This document shows positions 1-10,203 of a stretch of 64,000 nt of DNA, piece after piece. The translations under genes were made by a program, and so were the position numbers. Position 1 is the first letter of the stretch; every line of letters starts with the position of its first letter. Under the pieces are notes generated by a model. That model was not told where the DNA came from. It did not search any database and worked only from the letters and a program-made list of their open reading frames with translations. Location of the stretch: contig NZ_CP119081.1 in the NCBI RefSeq assembly GCF_004524775.2, positions 496,001-560,000 on the forward strand, read 5' to 3'. This stretch comes from Helcococcus ovis. Lineage in GTDB: Bacteria; Bacillota; Clostridia; Tissierellales; Peptoniphilaceae.

Positions 1-474
1 GTTACTCATGATCAGGAAGAAGCATTAACTATGAGTGATACAATCGTTGTTATGAATAATGGTAAAATTCAGCAAATAGGCTCACCTATAGATATCTATA
101 ATGAACCGGAAAATAAATTTGTTGCAAGGTTTATCGGTGAGTCAAATATTTTAGATGGTATAGCTATAAGAGATAAAAAAGTTAAATTTTCAAATACAGA
201 GTTTGATTCAGTAGATGTGGGATTTGATGAAAATGAAGAAGTAGATATTGTAATCAGACCGGAAGATATTGAACTTACATCTCCTGAAAATGGTATGATT
301 CAAGGCGAAGTTGTAGAACTTACTTTCAAGGGAGTTCATTGGGAAATTATTGTTGATGTTGACGGATTCATGTATAAGATTCATTCTACATGGGATAAAC
401 CGGTTGGAGCGAAAGTTGGTTTAGTAATTATTCCTGACCATATTCATGTTATGGAAAAAGGAGGAGAAAATTGA
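1..474 (+). CDS. potA: Spermidine/putrescine ABC transporter ATPase (C-terminal part)
   Basis: Partial gene cut by the window's left edge; 157 residues are visible and the frame is open from base 1. It opens with VTHDQEEA, the H-loop region of an ABC ATPase. The usual PotA tail follows: [11 protein letters not shown], then a TOBE-type regulatory domain with IRPEDIEL around residues 79-86. In this family the protein powers import of polyamines. The stop overlaps the TTG start of potB by four bases, so it is the upstream member of a potABCD operon. Walker A, Walker B and the signature motif lie outside the window. The specific polyamine is inferred from the family and operon. Confidence 0.93.
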   Translation, partial: VTHDQEEALTMSDTIVVMNNGKIQQIGSPIDIYNEPENKFVARFIGESNILDGIAIRDKKVKFSNTEFDSVDVGFDENEEVDIVIRPEDIELTSPENGMIQGEVVELTFKGVHWEIIVDVDGFMYKIHSTWDKPVGAKVGLVIIPDHIHVMEKGGEN

Positions 475-1280
475 AAAAAATAAAGCAACTTGCATTTCCG
501 TATTTTTTATGGTGTGCAATATTTATAATCGTTCCTTTATTTATGATATTTTATTTTGCTTTTACCAAAAATGGAAACATTTCTTTTGAAAATTTTATAA
601 AAATTTTCGACATTACCACACTAAAAATGATTTATACGTCTATTAAGATAGCATTTGTAACATCCGCTATTTGTTTAATAGTAGGGTATCCCTTTGCATA
701 TATAATGTCTAAACTTAATGTAAAATATAGAACTGTAGCCATGTTATTAATTATGATACCAATGTGGATGAATTTTTTATTAAGATCCTATGCATGGGTG
801 TCTATTTTATCTCAAAACGGTGTATTAGATAATTTATTAAAAATTTTTGGCATAAACTATGATAGTTTCTTATATACAGAAGCATCCGTAATTTTAGGTA
901 TGGTATATAACTTTTTACCATTTATGATACTTCCAATTTACACATCACTTGAAAAAATAGATAACAGTTTGATAGAAGCGGCTCATGATTTAGGAGCTAA
1001 TGACAATAAGACATTTTGGAAAGTTATTTTTCCAATGTCCTTACCCGGAGTATTTTCAGGATTAACTATGGTATTTGTTCCTGTGATTTCTACTTTTGAG
1101 GTTTCATTGTTACTTGGTGGTGGAAAAGTAAATATGATTGGTAATGTTATTGAAAGACAATTTACAAAAACTCAAAATTGGGGATATGGCTCAGCTTTAG
1201 CGACATTTTTAATGATTATAATTTTATTGAGTTTAATTTTTGATAGAGAATCAGTTGAAAAGGGAGGTATAAATGAATAA
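471..1280 (+). CDS. potB: Spermidine/putrescine ABC transporter permease PotB
   Basis: Inner-membrane permease of 269 residues with about six hydrophobic segments. A cytoplasmic EAA loop around residues 168-192 (EAAHDLGA, then a later G in LPG) is where the ATPase docks. The start is TTG at 471, preceded by GGAGG and overlapping the potA stop; no ATG fits. The stop lies inside potC (start 1273), indicating translational coupling. The order ATPase, permease, permease, binding protein is the standard polyamine importer layout. Length is normal for PotB. Confidence 0.94.
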   Translation: MKKIKQLAFPYFLWCAIFIIVPLFMIFYFAFTKNGNISFENFIKIFDITTLKMIYTSIKIAFVTSAICLIVGYPFAYIMSKLNVKYRTVAMLLIMIPMWMNFLLRSYAWVSILSQNGVLDNLLKIFGINYDSFLYTEASVILGMVYNFLPFMILPIYTSLEKIDNSLIEAAHDLGANDNKTFWKVIFPMSLPGVFSGLTMVFVPVISTFEVSLLLGGGKVNMIGNVIERQFTKTQNWGYGSALATFLMIIILLSLIFDRESVEKGGINE

Positions 1281-2073
1281 AAAAACTAACTTTTTAGAAA
1301 AATTTTATTTAGTATTTGTTTTTATATTTCTATATGCTCCTATCGCTGTTTTAATATTTTACTCATTTAATCAATCGAGAATTTTAGGCGTTTGGTCAGG
1401 TTTTTCACTAAAATGGTATCAAAGACTATTTGAAGATAGAGCTATATTAAGTGCAGTTAATACAACACTTTTAGTTGGGGTGGTGGCTACTATAGTTTCA
1501 ACAATTGTGGGGACTTTTGCTGCGGTAGGAATATCTGAATTCAGTAAAAATAAAAGAAGAATAATTTTAGGTATTAACGATATTCCGGTATTAAATCCCG
1601 ACATTGTTATCGCTATATCACTTATGGTTTTATATGGTATGCTACAAATTCCAAAAGGACTTTTGACCTTGATATTATCACATATTGCATTTACGATTCC
1701 ATATGTTGTATTATCCGTATTACCTAAAATAAAACAAATGGATAAGAATCTTATAGATGCGGCTTTAGACTTAGGAGCTACACCATTACAAGCTTTAGTT
1801 AAGGTTGTAATTCCTGAGATAAAACCGGGGATTATTGCTGGAGCAATGATGGCATTTACATTATCAATAGATGATTTTGTAATATCATTCTTTACAGTGT
1901 CTCCCGGACTTAATACTATTGCTACAACTGTGTTTTCAATGACTAAAAGAGGCATAGAGCCGACAATTAATGCATTGTCTACATTAATGTTTGTTGCAGT
2001 TTTAATTTTATTAATTATTGTAAATATTTTACAAAATAAAAATATGAAAAATAAGGAGAAAATTGATATATGA
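1273..2073 (+). CDS. potC: Spermidine/putrescine ABC transporter permease PotC
   Basis: Second membrane permease, 266 residues, with an N-terminal membrane segment, a FYSFNQS region typical of PotC and an EAA loop (DAALDLGA) at about residues 160-190. It overlaps potB by eight bases and potD by four. It should pair with PotB to form the membrane channel for polyamine uptake. The start follows AGGGAGG, a strong ribosome binding site inside the end of potB. Confidence 0.94.
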   Translation: MNKKTNFLEKFYLVFVFIFLYAPIAVLIFYSFNQSRILGVWSGFSLKWYQRLFEDRAILSAVNTTLLVGVVATIVSTIVGTFAAVGISEFSKNKRRIILGINDIPVLNPDIVIAISLMVLYGMLQIPKGLLTLILSHIAFTIPYVVLSVLPKIKQMDKNLIDAALDLGATPLQALVKVVIPEIKPGIIAGAMMAFTLSIDDFVISFFTVSPGLNTIATTVFSMTKRGIEPTINALSTLMFVAVLILLIIVNILQNKNMKNKEKIDI

Positions 2074-3101
2074 AAAAGAAAATTATGACTTTAATGATGG
2101 CGTTATTTGTCTTTATTTTAGTTGCATGTGGTGGGCAAAAGAAACAAAAAGTTTCATTTTATAATTGGGGTGGAACAATTAATAAACAAGTTTTGAAAGA
2201 TTTTGAAAAAGAAACAGGAATAGAAGTTGTATATTCTGAGTTTGATGAAAATGAAAGAATGTACACAAATGTTAAAAATTCTATGAAAGATTATGATGTG
2301 ATTGTCCCTTCAGAATATATGGTTGAGAAAATGATTAAAGAAAATTTATTAAATGAAATTGATTTATCAAAAGTACCTAATTTTAAAGAAATTGCAAATG
2401 TTTTCAAGAACAAAGGATTTGATCCTAATAATAAGCATTCAATTCCTATGTATTATGGAACATTAGGTATTTTATATAATAAAAAAATGGTAGATCCTAA
2501 AGATTTAAATGAATGGGATATAATATTTAATACTAAATACAAAGGGAAAATATATATGTTGGATTCATCAAGAGATACTTTAGGACCGGGTTTCTGGAAG
2601 TTGGGGTATAGTTCAAATTCAAAAGATGCAAAACAATTAGAAGAAGTTAAAAAATTAATGACGGATCAAAAGAAATTAGTTACAGCATATTTACACGATG
2701 AAATTAAGCAACAAATGGTTAACAAAAATGGTGCATTAGCTGTAGTTTATTCCGGAGAGGCTTCTGAAGCAATCTCTGAAAATTCAGATTTAGACTATTA
2801 TTTACCAAAACATTCAAATTTATGGTTAGATAACTTTGCAATTGTAAAAAATGCTACAAACCTTGAAAATGCATATAAATTAATTAATTATTTATGTGAT
2901 CCTAAAGTAGCGGCTAAAAGTGGAAATAATCAAGCTACACCTGTTACAAAAGCAAGAGAAATTGAACCGACAAAGTCCGTGAAGTCAAATAAAGTTTTAT
3001 ATCCAAATCTGGATGATTTGAGAGAACAAGAAGTGTTTAAGGATTTAGGAGATTTCGTAGAAAAATTTGAACAGGCTTGGGAAGATGTAAAAGCAAATTA
3101 A
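2070..3101 (+). CDS. potD: Spermidine/putrescine-binding lipoprotein PotD
   Basis: Extracellular solute-binding protein of 343 residues. A type II signal peptide ends in a lipobox (LVAC) with the lipidated cysteine at residue 20. The mature protein starts with the PotD-like VSFYNWGGTI segment and carries a SGEASEAI motif and a WLDNFAI stretch typical of polyamine-binding proteins. It captures polyamine and delivers it to PotBC. It is the last gene of the operon, with a terminator 8 bases downstream. Function follows from family and operon; substrate preference between spermidine and putrescine cannot be told. Confidence 0.93.
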   Translation: MKKKIMTLMMALFVFILVACGGQKKQKVSFYNWGGTINKQVLKDFEKETGIEVVYSEFDENERMYTNVKNSMKDYDVIVPSEYMVEKMIKENLLNEIDLSKVPNFKEIANVFKNKGFDPNNKHSIPMYYGTLGILYNKKMVDPKDLNEWDIIFNTKYKGKIYMLDSSRDTLGPGFWKLGYSSNSKDAKQLEEVKKLMTDQKKLVTAYLHDEIKQQMVNKNGALAVVYSGEASEAISENSDLDYYLPKHSNLWLDNFAIVKNATNLENAYKLINYLCDPKVAAKSGNNQATPVTKAREIEPTKSVKSNKVLYPNLDDLREQEVFKDLGDFVEKFEQAWEDVKAN

Positions 3102-3108
3102 TAATTCA

Positions 3109-3154
3109 AAAAAAACCATCTAAATGTTATAATTATATTTAAGATGGTTTTTTT
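3109..3154 (+). terminator. Rho-independent terminator of pot operon
   Basis: The arms AAAAAACCATCT and AGATGGTTTTTT form a 12-bp stem ending in a T run, directly after potD. The loop contains TATAAT at 3128-3133, preceded 17 bases earlier by TTCAAA, so it may also hold a weak promoter for folD. Confidence 0.85.
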
Positions 3155-3173
3155 ATATTAAAAAGAGGTGTAA

Positions 3174-4004
3174 ATGATATTAAATACTAAAGATTATATA
3201 CATGAAATTAATGAAAAATTAAAAAATAAGCTTTCTGAGATTAATAAAAATATTAAATTAACTTTAATAAGAATCGGAAGTAACAAGTCAGCTATTTCTT
3301 TTGAAAAATCTATAATAAAAGAGGCTGAAAAAATTGGCATAGAAGTTATTAGTAAAGTTTTTGATTCTAAAGTATCCGAAAATGAAGTCTTATCATATAT
3401 AAATAAAAACAATGATGATGAATATGTTCAAGGAATTTTAGTGTTTGTTCCGATTGATTCTGATTTAAATCAAAAGAAAATATTGAATTCTATTTCTATC
3501 CATAAGGATGTTGATGGATTAAATTCATTGAGTAAATTGAAGCTGTTTTCATCTAATGATTATGTAAATACACCAACTACAGCTTTATCAACTTTTGAAT
3601 ATTTAAGATCATTAACAGATTTAGAGGGTAAAGATGTTTTAATAATAAACAGATCGGAAATTATTGGAAAACCATTAGCATTGATGTTGATTAATGAGGG
3701 AGCAACAGTTCAAATTGCTCATTCAAAAACTAAAAATTTATATGAAAAAATTTCTAAATCGGATATTGTAATTTCAGCGATAGGAAAAGCTAAGATTATT
3801 GATACAAATAATTTTAAGGAAAATGCAATTGTCATAGATTTAGGATATGATGTTAAAGAAAATAAAATATTTGGAGATTTTAATTCTGAATTTTATGATG
3901 AAATTAATATTAAGTTTTTACCATCTATAGGTGGTATTGGTAGAATTAATGCTAATATGATATTAAGAAATGTAATAAGAAATGGAGAAAATAATGGAAA
4001 ATAA
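3174..4004 (+). CDS. folD: FolD-like protein with eroded catalytic site
   Basis: Homologue, 276 residues, of the bifunctional methylene-THF dehydrogenase/methenyl-THF cyclohydrolase, which interconverts 5,10-methylene- and 10-formyl-THF. The fold is clear: a GSN...KIGI segment (35-56), GILV, a KDVDG motif, a Rossmann part with IINRSEIIGKPLAL, and GGIG near the C-terminus. Aligned without gaps to E. coli FolD from memory, catalytic Tyr50 is Phe43 and Lys54 is Ile47, while Gln98 in VQLP reads Phe. Only the Asp of DVDG is kept. The PGGVGP loop reads SIGGIGR. Cyclohydrolase activity is therefore doubtful and dehydrogenase activity uncertain. It ends inside the trpS leader. Family membership is sure; activity is not. 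Confidence 0.8.
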   Translation: MILNTKDYIHEINEKLKNKLSEINKNIKLTLIRIGSNKSAISFEKSIIKEAEKIGIEVISKVFDSKVSENEVLSYINKNNDDEYVQGILVFVPIDSDLNQKKILNSISIHKDVDGLNSLSKLKLFSSNDYVNTPTTALSTFEYLRSLTDLEGKDVLIINRSEIIGKPLALMLINEGATVQIAHSKTKNLYEKISKSDIVISAIGKAKIIDTNNFKENAIVIDLGYDVKENKIFGDFNSEFYDEINIKFLPSIGGIGRINANMILRNVIRNGENNGK

Positions 4005-4995
4005 AAAGACGGTTTTAAGTTTAGTTCAACCATCAGGAGAATTGACGATTGGGAATTACTTAGGGGCTATTCAAAATTTTATTAAATTACAAGATGAATA
4101 TGATTGCTATATTGGAGTAGCAGATTTACATTCTATTACAGTTCCACAAGTACCGGCAGATTTAAGAAGAAGATCAAGAGAAGTTGTAGCTACTTATATG
4201 GCTTTAGGATTAGACCCTGAGAAGGTTACACTATTTATACAGTCACATAATGTTGATCACTTAAAACTTTATTGGGTATTAAACTCTATTTCATATATGG
4301 GTCAATTATCAAGAATGACACAATTTAAGGAAAAATCAGAAAAAAGCGAAGAAAATAAAAATGCTGCATTATTTACATACCCAACATTGATGGCAGCTGA
4401 TATTTTAGTATATAATGCTGATTTTGTACCTGTTGGACAAGATCAAAAGCAGCACATGGAATTAACAAGAGATTTAGCTATTAGATTTAATAGTAGATAT
4501 TCAGAAACATTTAAGATACCGCAACCGCTAATAAATGAATCCACAAGAAAAATTATGTCACTTAGAAATCCGGAAAAGAAGATGAGTAAATCTGATGATG
4601 ATAAAAATGCTTCGATATTTTTACAAGATGATTTAAATGCTGCTAGAAAAAAAATAATGTCAGCTGTTACTGATTCCCTTGCAAATTTTGATTACAATGA
4701 TGAGCAACCCGGATTAAAAAATTTAATTGATATTTATTGTGCCCTTACAGGAAAAGAAACAAGAGAAGTTGTTGAAAAATATAAGGGACAGGGATATGGT
4801 GAGTTTAAAAAAGATTTAGCTGATGTTGTAGTTTCCAAACTTGAAGATTTCCAAAATAAATTTAATGAAATTATGAAGGATAAAGATAAACTTGATGAAA
4901 TTTTAGCTAAAGGTGCTGAAAAATCAAGATATAAGACAAGAAGATTAATGGATAAAATTTATAGAAAAGTAGGTTTTTTACAATTAGATAGATAA
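3994..4995 (+). CDS. trpS: Tryptophanyl-tRNA synthetase
   Basis: Class I aminoacyl-tRNA synthetase that charges tRNA-Trp; 333 residues, normal length. The HIGH-type site reads TIGN within PSGELTIGNYLGA, the mid-region has DQKQHMELTRD, and the KMSKS loop is intact (KKMSKSDDD). I chose the ATG at 3994 over 3982 because GGAG at 3984-3987 is the ribosome binding site for it; an ATG at 3982 would place that site inside the gene. It overlaps folD by 11 bases. No T-box leader is visible upstream. The last six codons (FLQLDR) are part of a 30-bp sequence repeated just downstream. Confidence 0.96.
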   Translation: MENKKTVLSLVQPSGELTIGNYLGAIQNFIKLQDEYDCYIGVADLHSITVPQVPADLRRRSREVVATYMALGLDPEKVTLFIQSHNVDHLKLYWVLNSISYMGQLSRMTQFKEKSEKSEENKNAALFTYPTLMAADILVYNADFVPVGQDQKQHMELTRDLAIRFNSRYSETFKIPQPLINESTRKIMSLRNPEKKMSKSDDDKNASIFLQDDLNAARKKIMSAVTDSLANFDYNDEQPGLKNLIDIYCALTGKETREVVEKYKGQGYGEFKKDLADVVVSKLEDFQNKFNEIMKDKDKLDEILAKGAEKSRYKTRRLMDKIYRKVGFLQLDR

Positions 4996-5067
4996 CCGAA
5001 GAAGAATATCTCTTGCCTCTTCTACAATTTTGTTGGATTTTTACAATTAGATAGATAATCGAAGAGA
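4975..5067 (+). repeat. Direct repeat copying the trpS 3' end
   Basis: A 30-base sequence covering the last codons and stop of trpS (4975-5004) recurs at 5038-5067 with only a few changes. The offset is 63 bases, exactly 21 codons. It looks like a small tandem duplication at the gene end. Confidence 0.75.
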
Positions 5068-5115
5068 GCTGTTGCTAAATGGTTAAAAATGTTATTTTGC
5101 AACAGACTTTTTTTT
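5067..5115 (+). terminator. Terminator after trpS
   Basis: CTGTTGC (from 5069) pairs with GCAACAG (to 5105) around an AT-rich loop and runs into a stretch of eight or more T. It separates trpS from the next small gene. Confidence 0.75.
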
Positions 5116-5125
5116 AGGAGAATAT

Positions 5126-5479
5126 ATGCTAACATATAAAATAATTAACAAAAATGATAATGTTTATAGATACATCTACTTTCCACTTGGTAAAGACTAT
5201 AAGATAAAAGGTGGAGAGATTGATATAAATATCGACACTAAAAATTTTAATATAATATCAATTGCACAACTAGATGAAAAAAACACTCTATCAGATGATG
5301 AAATTGTAACCATTTTGACACATTTAAATGCTGAAAGAGAAAAAATAGGAGTTGAAAAATTATCATTTGAAGGTTTTAAACAAAATTTAATAAATTACAA
5401 ATATGCTGAAAAGCTTATATATAGTATATTTGAGCAAATTGATAAAAATAATGTACTAGATAAGGGGATTATATTTTAG
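5126..5479 (+). CDS. Hypothetical protein, 117 residues
   Basis: I do not recognise this protein. It is small, hydrophilic and lysine/isoleucine-rich, with no signal peptide, no membrane segment and no cysteines. The N-terminal half (to about residue 55) alternates charged and hydrophobic residues like a small beta domain. The C-terminal half (SDDEIVTILTHL, then SFEGFKQNL) looks helical. The start follows a good TAGGAG site at 5115-5120, and codon use matches its neighbours, so it is probably a real gene. It sits between two terminator or promoter regions as a single-gene unit. Confidence 0.65.
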   Translation: MLTYKIINKNDNVYRYIYFPLGKDYKIKGGEIDINIDTKNFNIISIAQLDEKNTLSDDEIVTILTHLNAEREKIGVEKLSFEGFKQNLINYKYAEKLIYSIFEQIDKNNVLDKGIIF

Positions 5480-5515
5480 CACTCAAATAAATGTAACCGT
5501 TTTGAAACTTTTTTG

Positions 5516-5544
5516 TTGCATTTTATTAATTAATGATGTAATAT
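5516..5544 (+). promoter_or_regulatory. Sigma-A-type promoter for the glucosaminidase gene
   Basis: TTGCAT at 5516-5521, a 17-base spacer, and TAATAT at 5539-5544, about 30 bases upstream of the start codon. Confidence 0.6.
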
Positions 5545-5573
5545 AGATATATAAAAATATCAGGAGTGTTAAA

Positions 5574-6923
5574 ATGAATCTAAAAAAAATAATTAAAATT
5601 GGGGGACTTGCTACATTTGCTACGGCAATAGCCTTTGCGGGAAGTTTTGCATCAAAAGCCGGAAATACATACAAATTGGTAAATACCGTTGATGGTTATT
5701 ATACATCATATAATGCAAAATATAAGACTGAAGCAAAATTAAAATATTCAGCAGGTGACTACTATGTTTATAATGAATATGATGGGATGATAAATATAAC
5801 TAAAAATCCAAATTATCCAGGAGCGTGGATAAATCCAAAAGATAATAAAACCGTAGTAGCGAAAGAAGAAGTAGCATATGCTGAATCAGGTGAAAGTTCA
5901 GAAAATACAGATTCTATAGGATATATAAATGATGATAATATGTTTGTACTTAACAAAAATGTAAAAGTTTATTATTCTGATTATGAAGCTAAACATAAAT
6001 TAAATCCAAGAATGACATTTAGTGAGGGCACATATTATATATTCTCAAGAAGTAGAGGCATGATTAATATAACCCAATACAAAGGGGTCCCGGGAGGTTG
6101 GATTGATCCAAGTGATGTTGGTAGTGTAAAGAAAGATAAAACTTCAAAAGTAAAAGAAAATGTAAAAAATGAAAGCTCTTCAACAAATGCTAATTCAGAA
6201 ATTCCATTTGAAACAACATTTTCAAAATATTCTTCATACCCTGTAAAAGTAAATTTAGAAGGATATGATACTGTGGAAGCTGCAAAAAATTATGGACAAT
6301 CTACTGTAACATTTGAACCGGGTGATTATTATATTATAGGAACCAGTCAAAATATGATAAAATTAGGTTTTGATTATTCCGGAGAAGGATATTGGGTAAA
6401 TCCAAATTCAAATAATGTAAGAGATACAAATTATCAAACATCAAGACCACAAGAGTTTATAGATAAAATAGCCAGTTATGCAGTAAAAGCAACTAAGGGA
6501 AGAGATGTTTATACATCAGTAATGATGGCTCAAACAATTTTAGAAACAGGATATGGTAAATCTACATTATCATCAGTTCCATATCATAATATGTTTGGTA
6601 TAAAAGGAACATATGATGGAGCATCAGTTGTTATACCTACATTTGAATACGATTCAAATGGAAAATCATATAATGTTTTATCTGAATTTAGAAAATATCC
6701 ATCATATTTAGAATCATTCCAAGATTATGTAAACTTAATAACAGGATATGAAGATTCTTCAAATTGGAGTTATAGTTATTACTATGGAGCAAGAAAATCA
6801 CAAACAAATTCATATAAAGATGCTACAAGATATTTATCTAGAACATATGCTACATCACCAATTTATGCTGAAACATTAAATAATATAATTGAGTTATATG
6901 ATTTAACACAATATGATAACTAG
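5574..6923 (+). CDS. Secreted GH73-type N-acetylglucosaminidase with wall-binding repeats
   Basis: Exported murein hydrolase of 449 residues. A signal peptide (about 1-27) ends near SKAGN. Three related repeats of about 60 residues follow, each ending in an aromatic-Asx-Pro motif (AWINP, GWIDP, YWVNP) after a GDYY or GTYY stretch. They resemble SH3-like bacterial wall-binding modules. The C-terminal third (about 285-445) is a glucosaminidase domain: MMAQTILETGYGKS carries the catalytic Glu, followed by NMFGIKG and FRKYPSYLESFQDYVNLI. Such enzymes cut glycan strands in peptidoglycan and act as autolysins. The gene has its own promoter and a strong terminator, so it is a single unit. RBS: CAGGAG. 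The domain call is sure; the exact cell role is inferred. Confidence 0.87.
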   Translation: MNLKKIIKIGGLATFATAIAFAGSFASKAGNTYKLVNTVDGYYTSYNAKYKTEAKLKYSAGDYYVYNEYDGMINITKNPNYPGAWINPKDNKTVVAKEEVAYAESGESSENTDSIGYINDDNMFVLNKNVKVYYSDYEAKHKLNPRMTFSEGTYYIFSRSRGMINITQYKGVPGGWIDPSDVGSVKKDKTSKVKENVKNESSSTNANSEIPFETTFSKYSSYPVKVNLEGYDTVEAAKNYGQSTVTFEPGDYYIIGTSQNMIKLGFDYSGEGYWVNPNSNNVRDTNYQTSRPQEFIDKIASYAVKATKGRDVYTSVMMAQTILETGYGKSTLSSVPYHNMFGIKGTYDGASVVIPTFEYDSNGKSYNVLSEFRKYPSYLESFQDYVNLITGYEDSSNWSYSYYYGARKSQTNSYKDATRYLSRTYATSPIYAETLNNIIELYDLTQYDN

Positions 6924-6968
6924 AATTAAAAAATAAAAGTTATAAATATTTTACTTATAATATATATT

Positions 6969-7012
6969 GAAAAGTCCGATATAAAGGAAATACCTTTATA
7001 TCGGACTTTTTT
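6969..7012 (+). terminator. Strong terminator after glucosaminidase
   Basis: A perfect stem, AAAAGTCCGATATAAAGG against CCTTTATATCGGACTTTT, with a 4-5 base loop and a T run. Confidence 0.95.
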
Positions 7013-7086
7013 GGTATATTTATAGAATATCTAACCTGACTTTTTGATTTATATATAAAAATATGGTGCTAAAACCTATGGATTAT

Positions 7087-7195
7087 TTATTCATACTTAA
7101 ATTGTTTATGCTGTTTAACTAGTTTTTTTTCTTCGGATAATTAGTTATAGATGTATTCGATATTGTTATTGGATATAAATTTGTAATTGCTAGTT
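7087..7195 (-). pseudogene. Possible decayed coding fragment
   Basis: One minus-strand frame reads TSNYKFISNNNIEYIYN, stop, LSEEKKLVKQHKQFKYE, stop. The Glu/Gln/His-rich wording is unlike random AT-rich DNA, but the piece is short, has an internal stop and has no start codon. Family unknown. It may be a remnant of the same lost gene as 7495-7605. Confidence 0.3.
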
Positions 7196-7259
7196 TATAA
7201 AATTATGGCAGAAATGTTATAAAATGTTAATGCCAATATTGTTACATTTTTTTATAATT

Positions 7260-7492
7260 AAAAGCAGACAGATTTCAAAAATTTCCAGGTTTTGTCCGTA
7301 AAATTTTCAATATTTTGAAGAAAATAGCAGACAAAAAGCTTTTATTCGCCATTTTTGTCCGTAAATTTTAAGTAGGAATGTGAATTGCTTCGATAAAAGC
7401 AGATGAAATTAATGAAATTGAACATTTCATCCGTAAAATATGCTGATAAAAGCAGATTAAAATGTTAAAAATAGAGATTTCATCTGTAAAAT
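7260..7492. repeat. Array of four related hairpins
   Basis: Four units of 45-48 bases begin at 7260, 7322, 7395 and 7448. Each has A-rich sequence plus AGCAGAY on the left and TCCGTAAA or TCTGTAAA on the right. Inside, the arms are complementary: GACAAAAA with TTTTTGTC in unit 2, GATGAAAT with ATTTCATC in unit 3. The third stem pair is C-G in units 1-2 and T-A in units 3-4, and the fourth is A-T in units 1-2 and G-C in unit 3. The pairing is kept while the bases change. On the minus strand each hairpin is followed by a short T run. Confidence 0.75.
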
Positions 7493-7494
7493 AG

Positions 7495-7605
7495 TCAAAT
7501 ATCTATAAGTTCGTGAATATAACCAATAGGTTTATATGATTTATGAGCAGTATAGCCACGTTTTGGATCATAAAACTTGAATAGATTTGTAAATAATTTC
7601 CTTTT
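7495..7605 (-). pseudogene. Decayed 3' end of an unidentified gene
   Basis: A 36-codon minus-strand frame ending in TGA at 7495 contains FYDPKRGYTAHKSY and KPIGYIHELIDI. Gly, Pro, Arg, Asp and His are far more frequent than in random DNA of this composition, so it looks like real protein sequence. A stop closes the frame at 7606-7608 and there is no start or ribosome site. I do not recognise the family. The hairpin array begins three bases past its stop. Confidence 0.45.
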
Positions 7606-7673
7606 TTATATTTATATGATATCAAAAAAATAATTGAAAAATAAAAAAATATAATTAAAATACAAATAATTGC

Positions 7674-7823
7674 AAAAAAAAGTAGACTTTAATTTACAAT
7701 GAAAAACTCATGAATTAAGCATAACCAAAAGTAGACTAAAGGCAGTTAATTCCTTGGTTAATCATATAACGAATGTATTTTTATTATTGTATCATAAATT
7801 GTAAATTAAAGTCTACTTTTTTT
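7674..7823. repeat. 150-bp palindromic element with 26-bp inverted arms
   Basis: AAAAAAAGTAGACTTTAATT (from 7674, continuing to 7699) is perfectly inverted at 7798-7823, where it ends in a T run. The 98-base interior holds a nested pair, ATAACCAA with TTGGTTA, around a further copy of AGTAGACT. No clear target duplication flanks it. It could be a MITE-like remnant or, transcribed rightwards, a terminator or attenuator 40 bases before the surface protein gene. Confidence 0.7.
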
Positions 7824-7863
7824 AACATTTGATGATAAATATATAAAAATTAGGAGGAGAAAA

Positions 7864-10203
<2,340 letters not shown>

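Larger units (their letters stand above)
6924..7863. other. Gene-poor accessory stretch, 940 bp
   Basis: No intact gene lies here. It holds the terminator at 6969-7012, two coding-like fragments on the minus strand (7087-7195 and 7495-7605), four related hairpins (7260-7492) and a palindromic element with 26-base arms (7674-7823). The last part, 7824-7863, is the leader of the surface protein gene. The mixture looks like a site of past insertions and decay. Confidence 0.7.

Noticed and set aside
1419-1955. 178-codon minus-strand frame inside potC
   Set aside because: Antisense to a clear permease gene, with no ribosome site and no recognisable domain.
7260-7492. CRISPR array
   Set aside because: The repeated units are not identical, their own stems vary, spacing is irregular (62, 73 and 53 bases between starts), and there are no cas genes.
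7260-7492. Type III toxin-antitoxin RNA repeats
   Set aside because: Repeats are more diverged than in ToxI-type antitoxins, and no toxin-like gene follows on the same strand.
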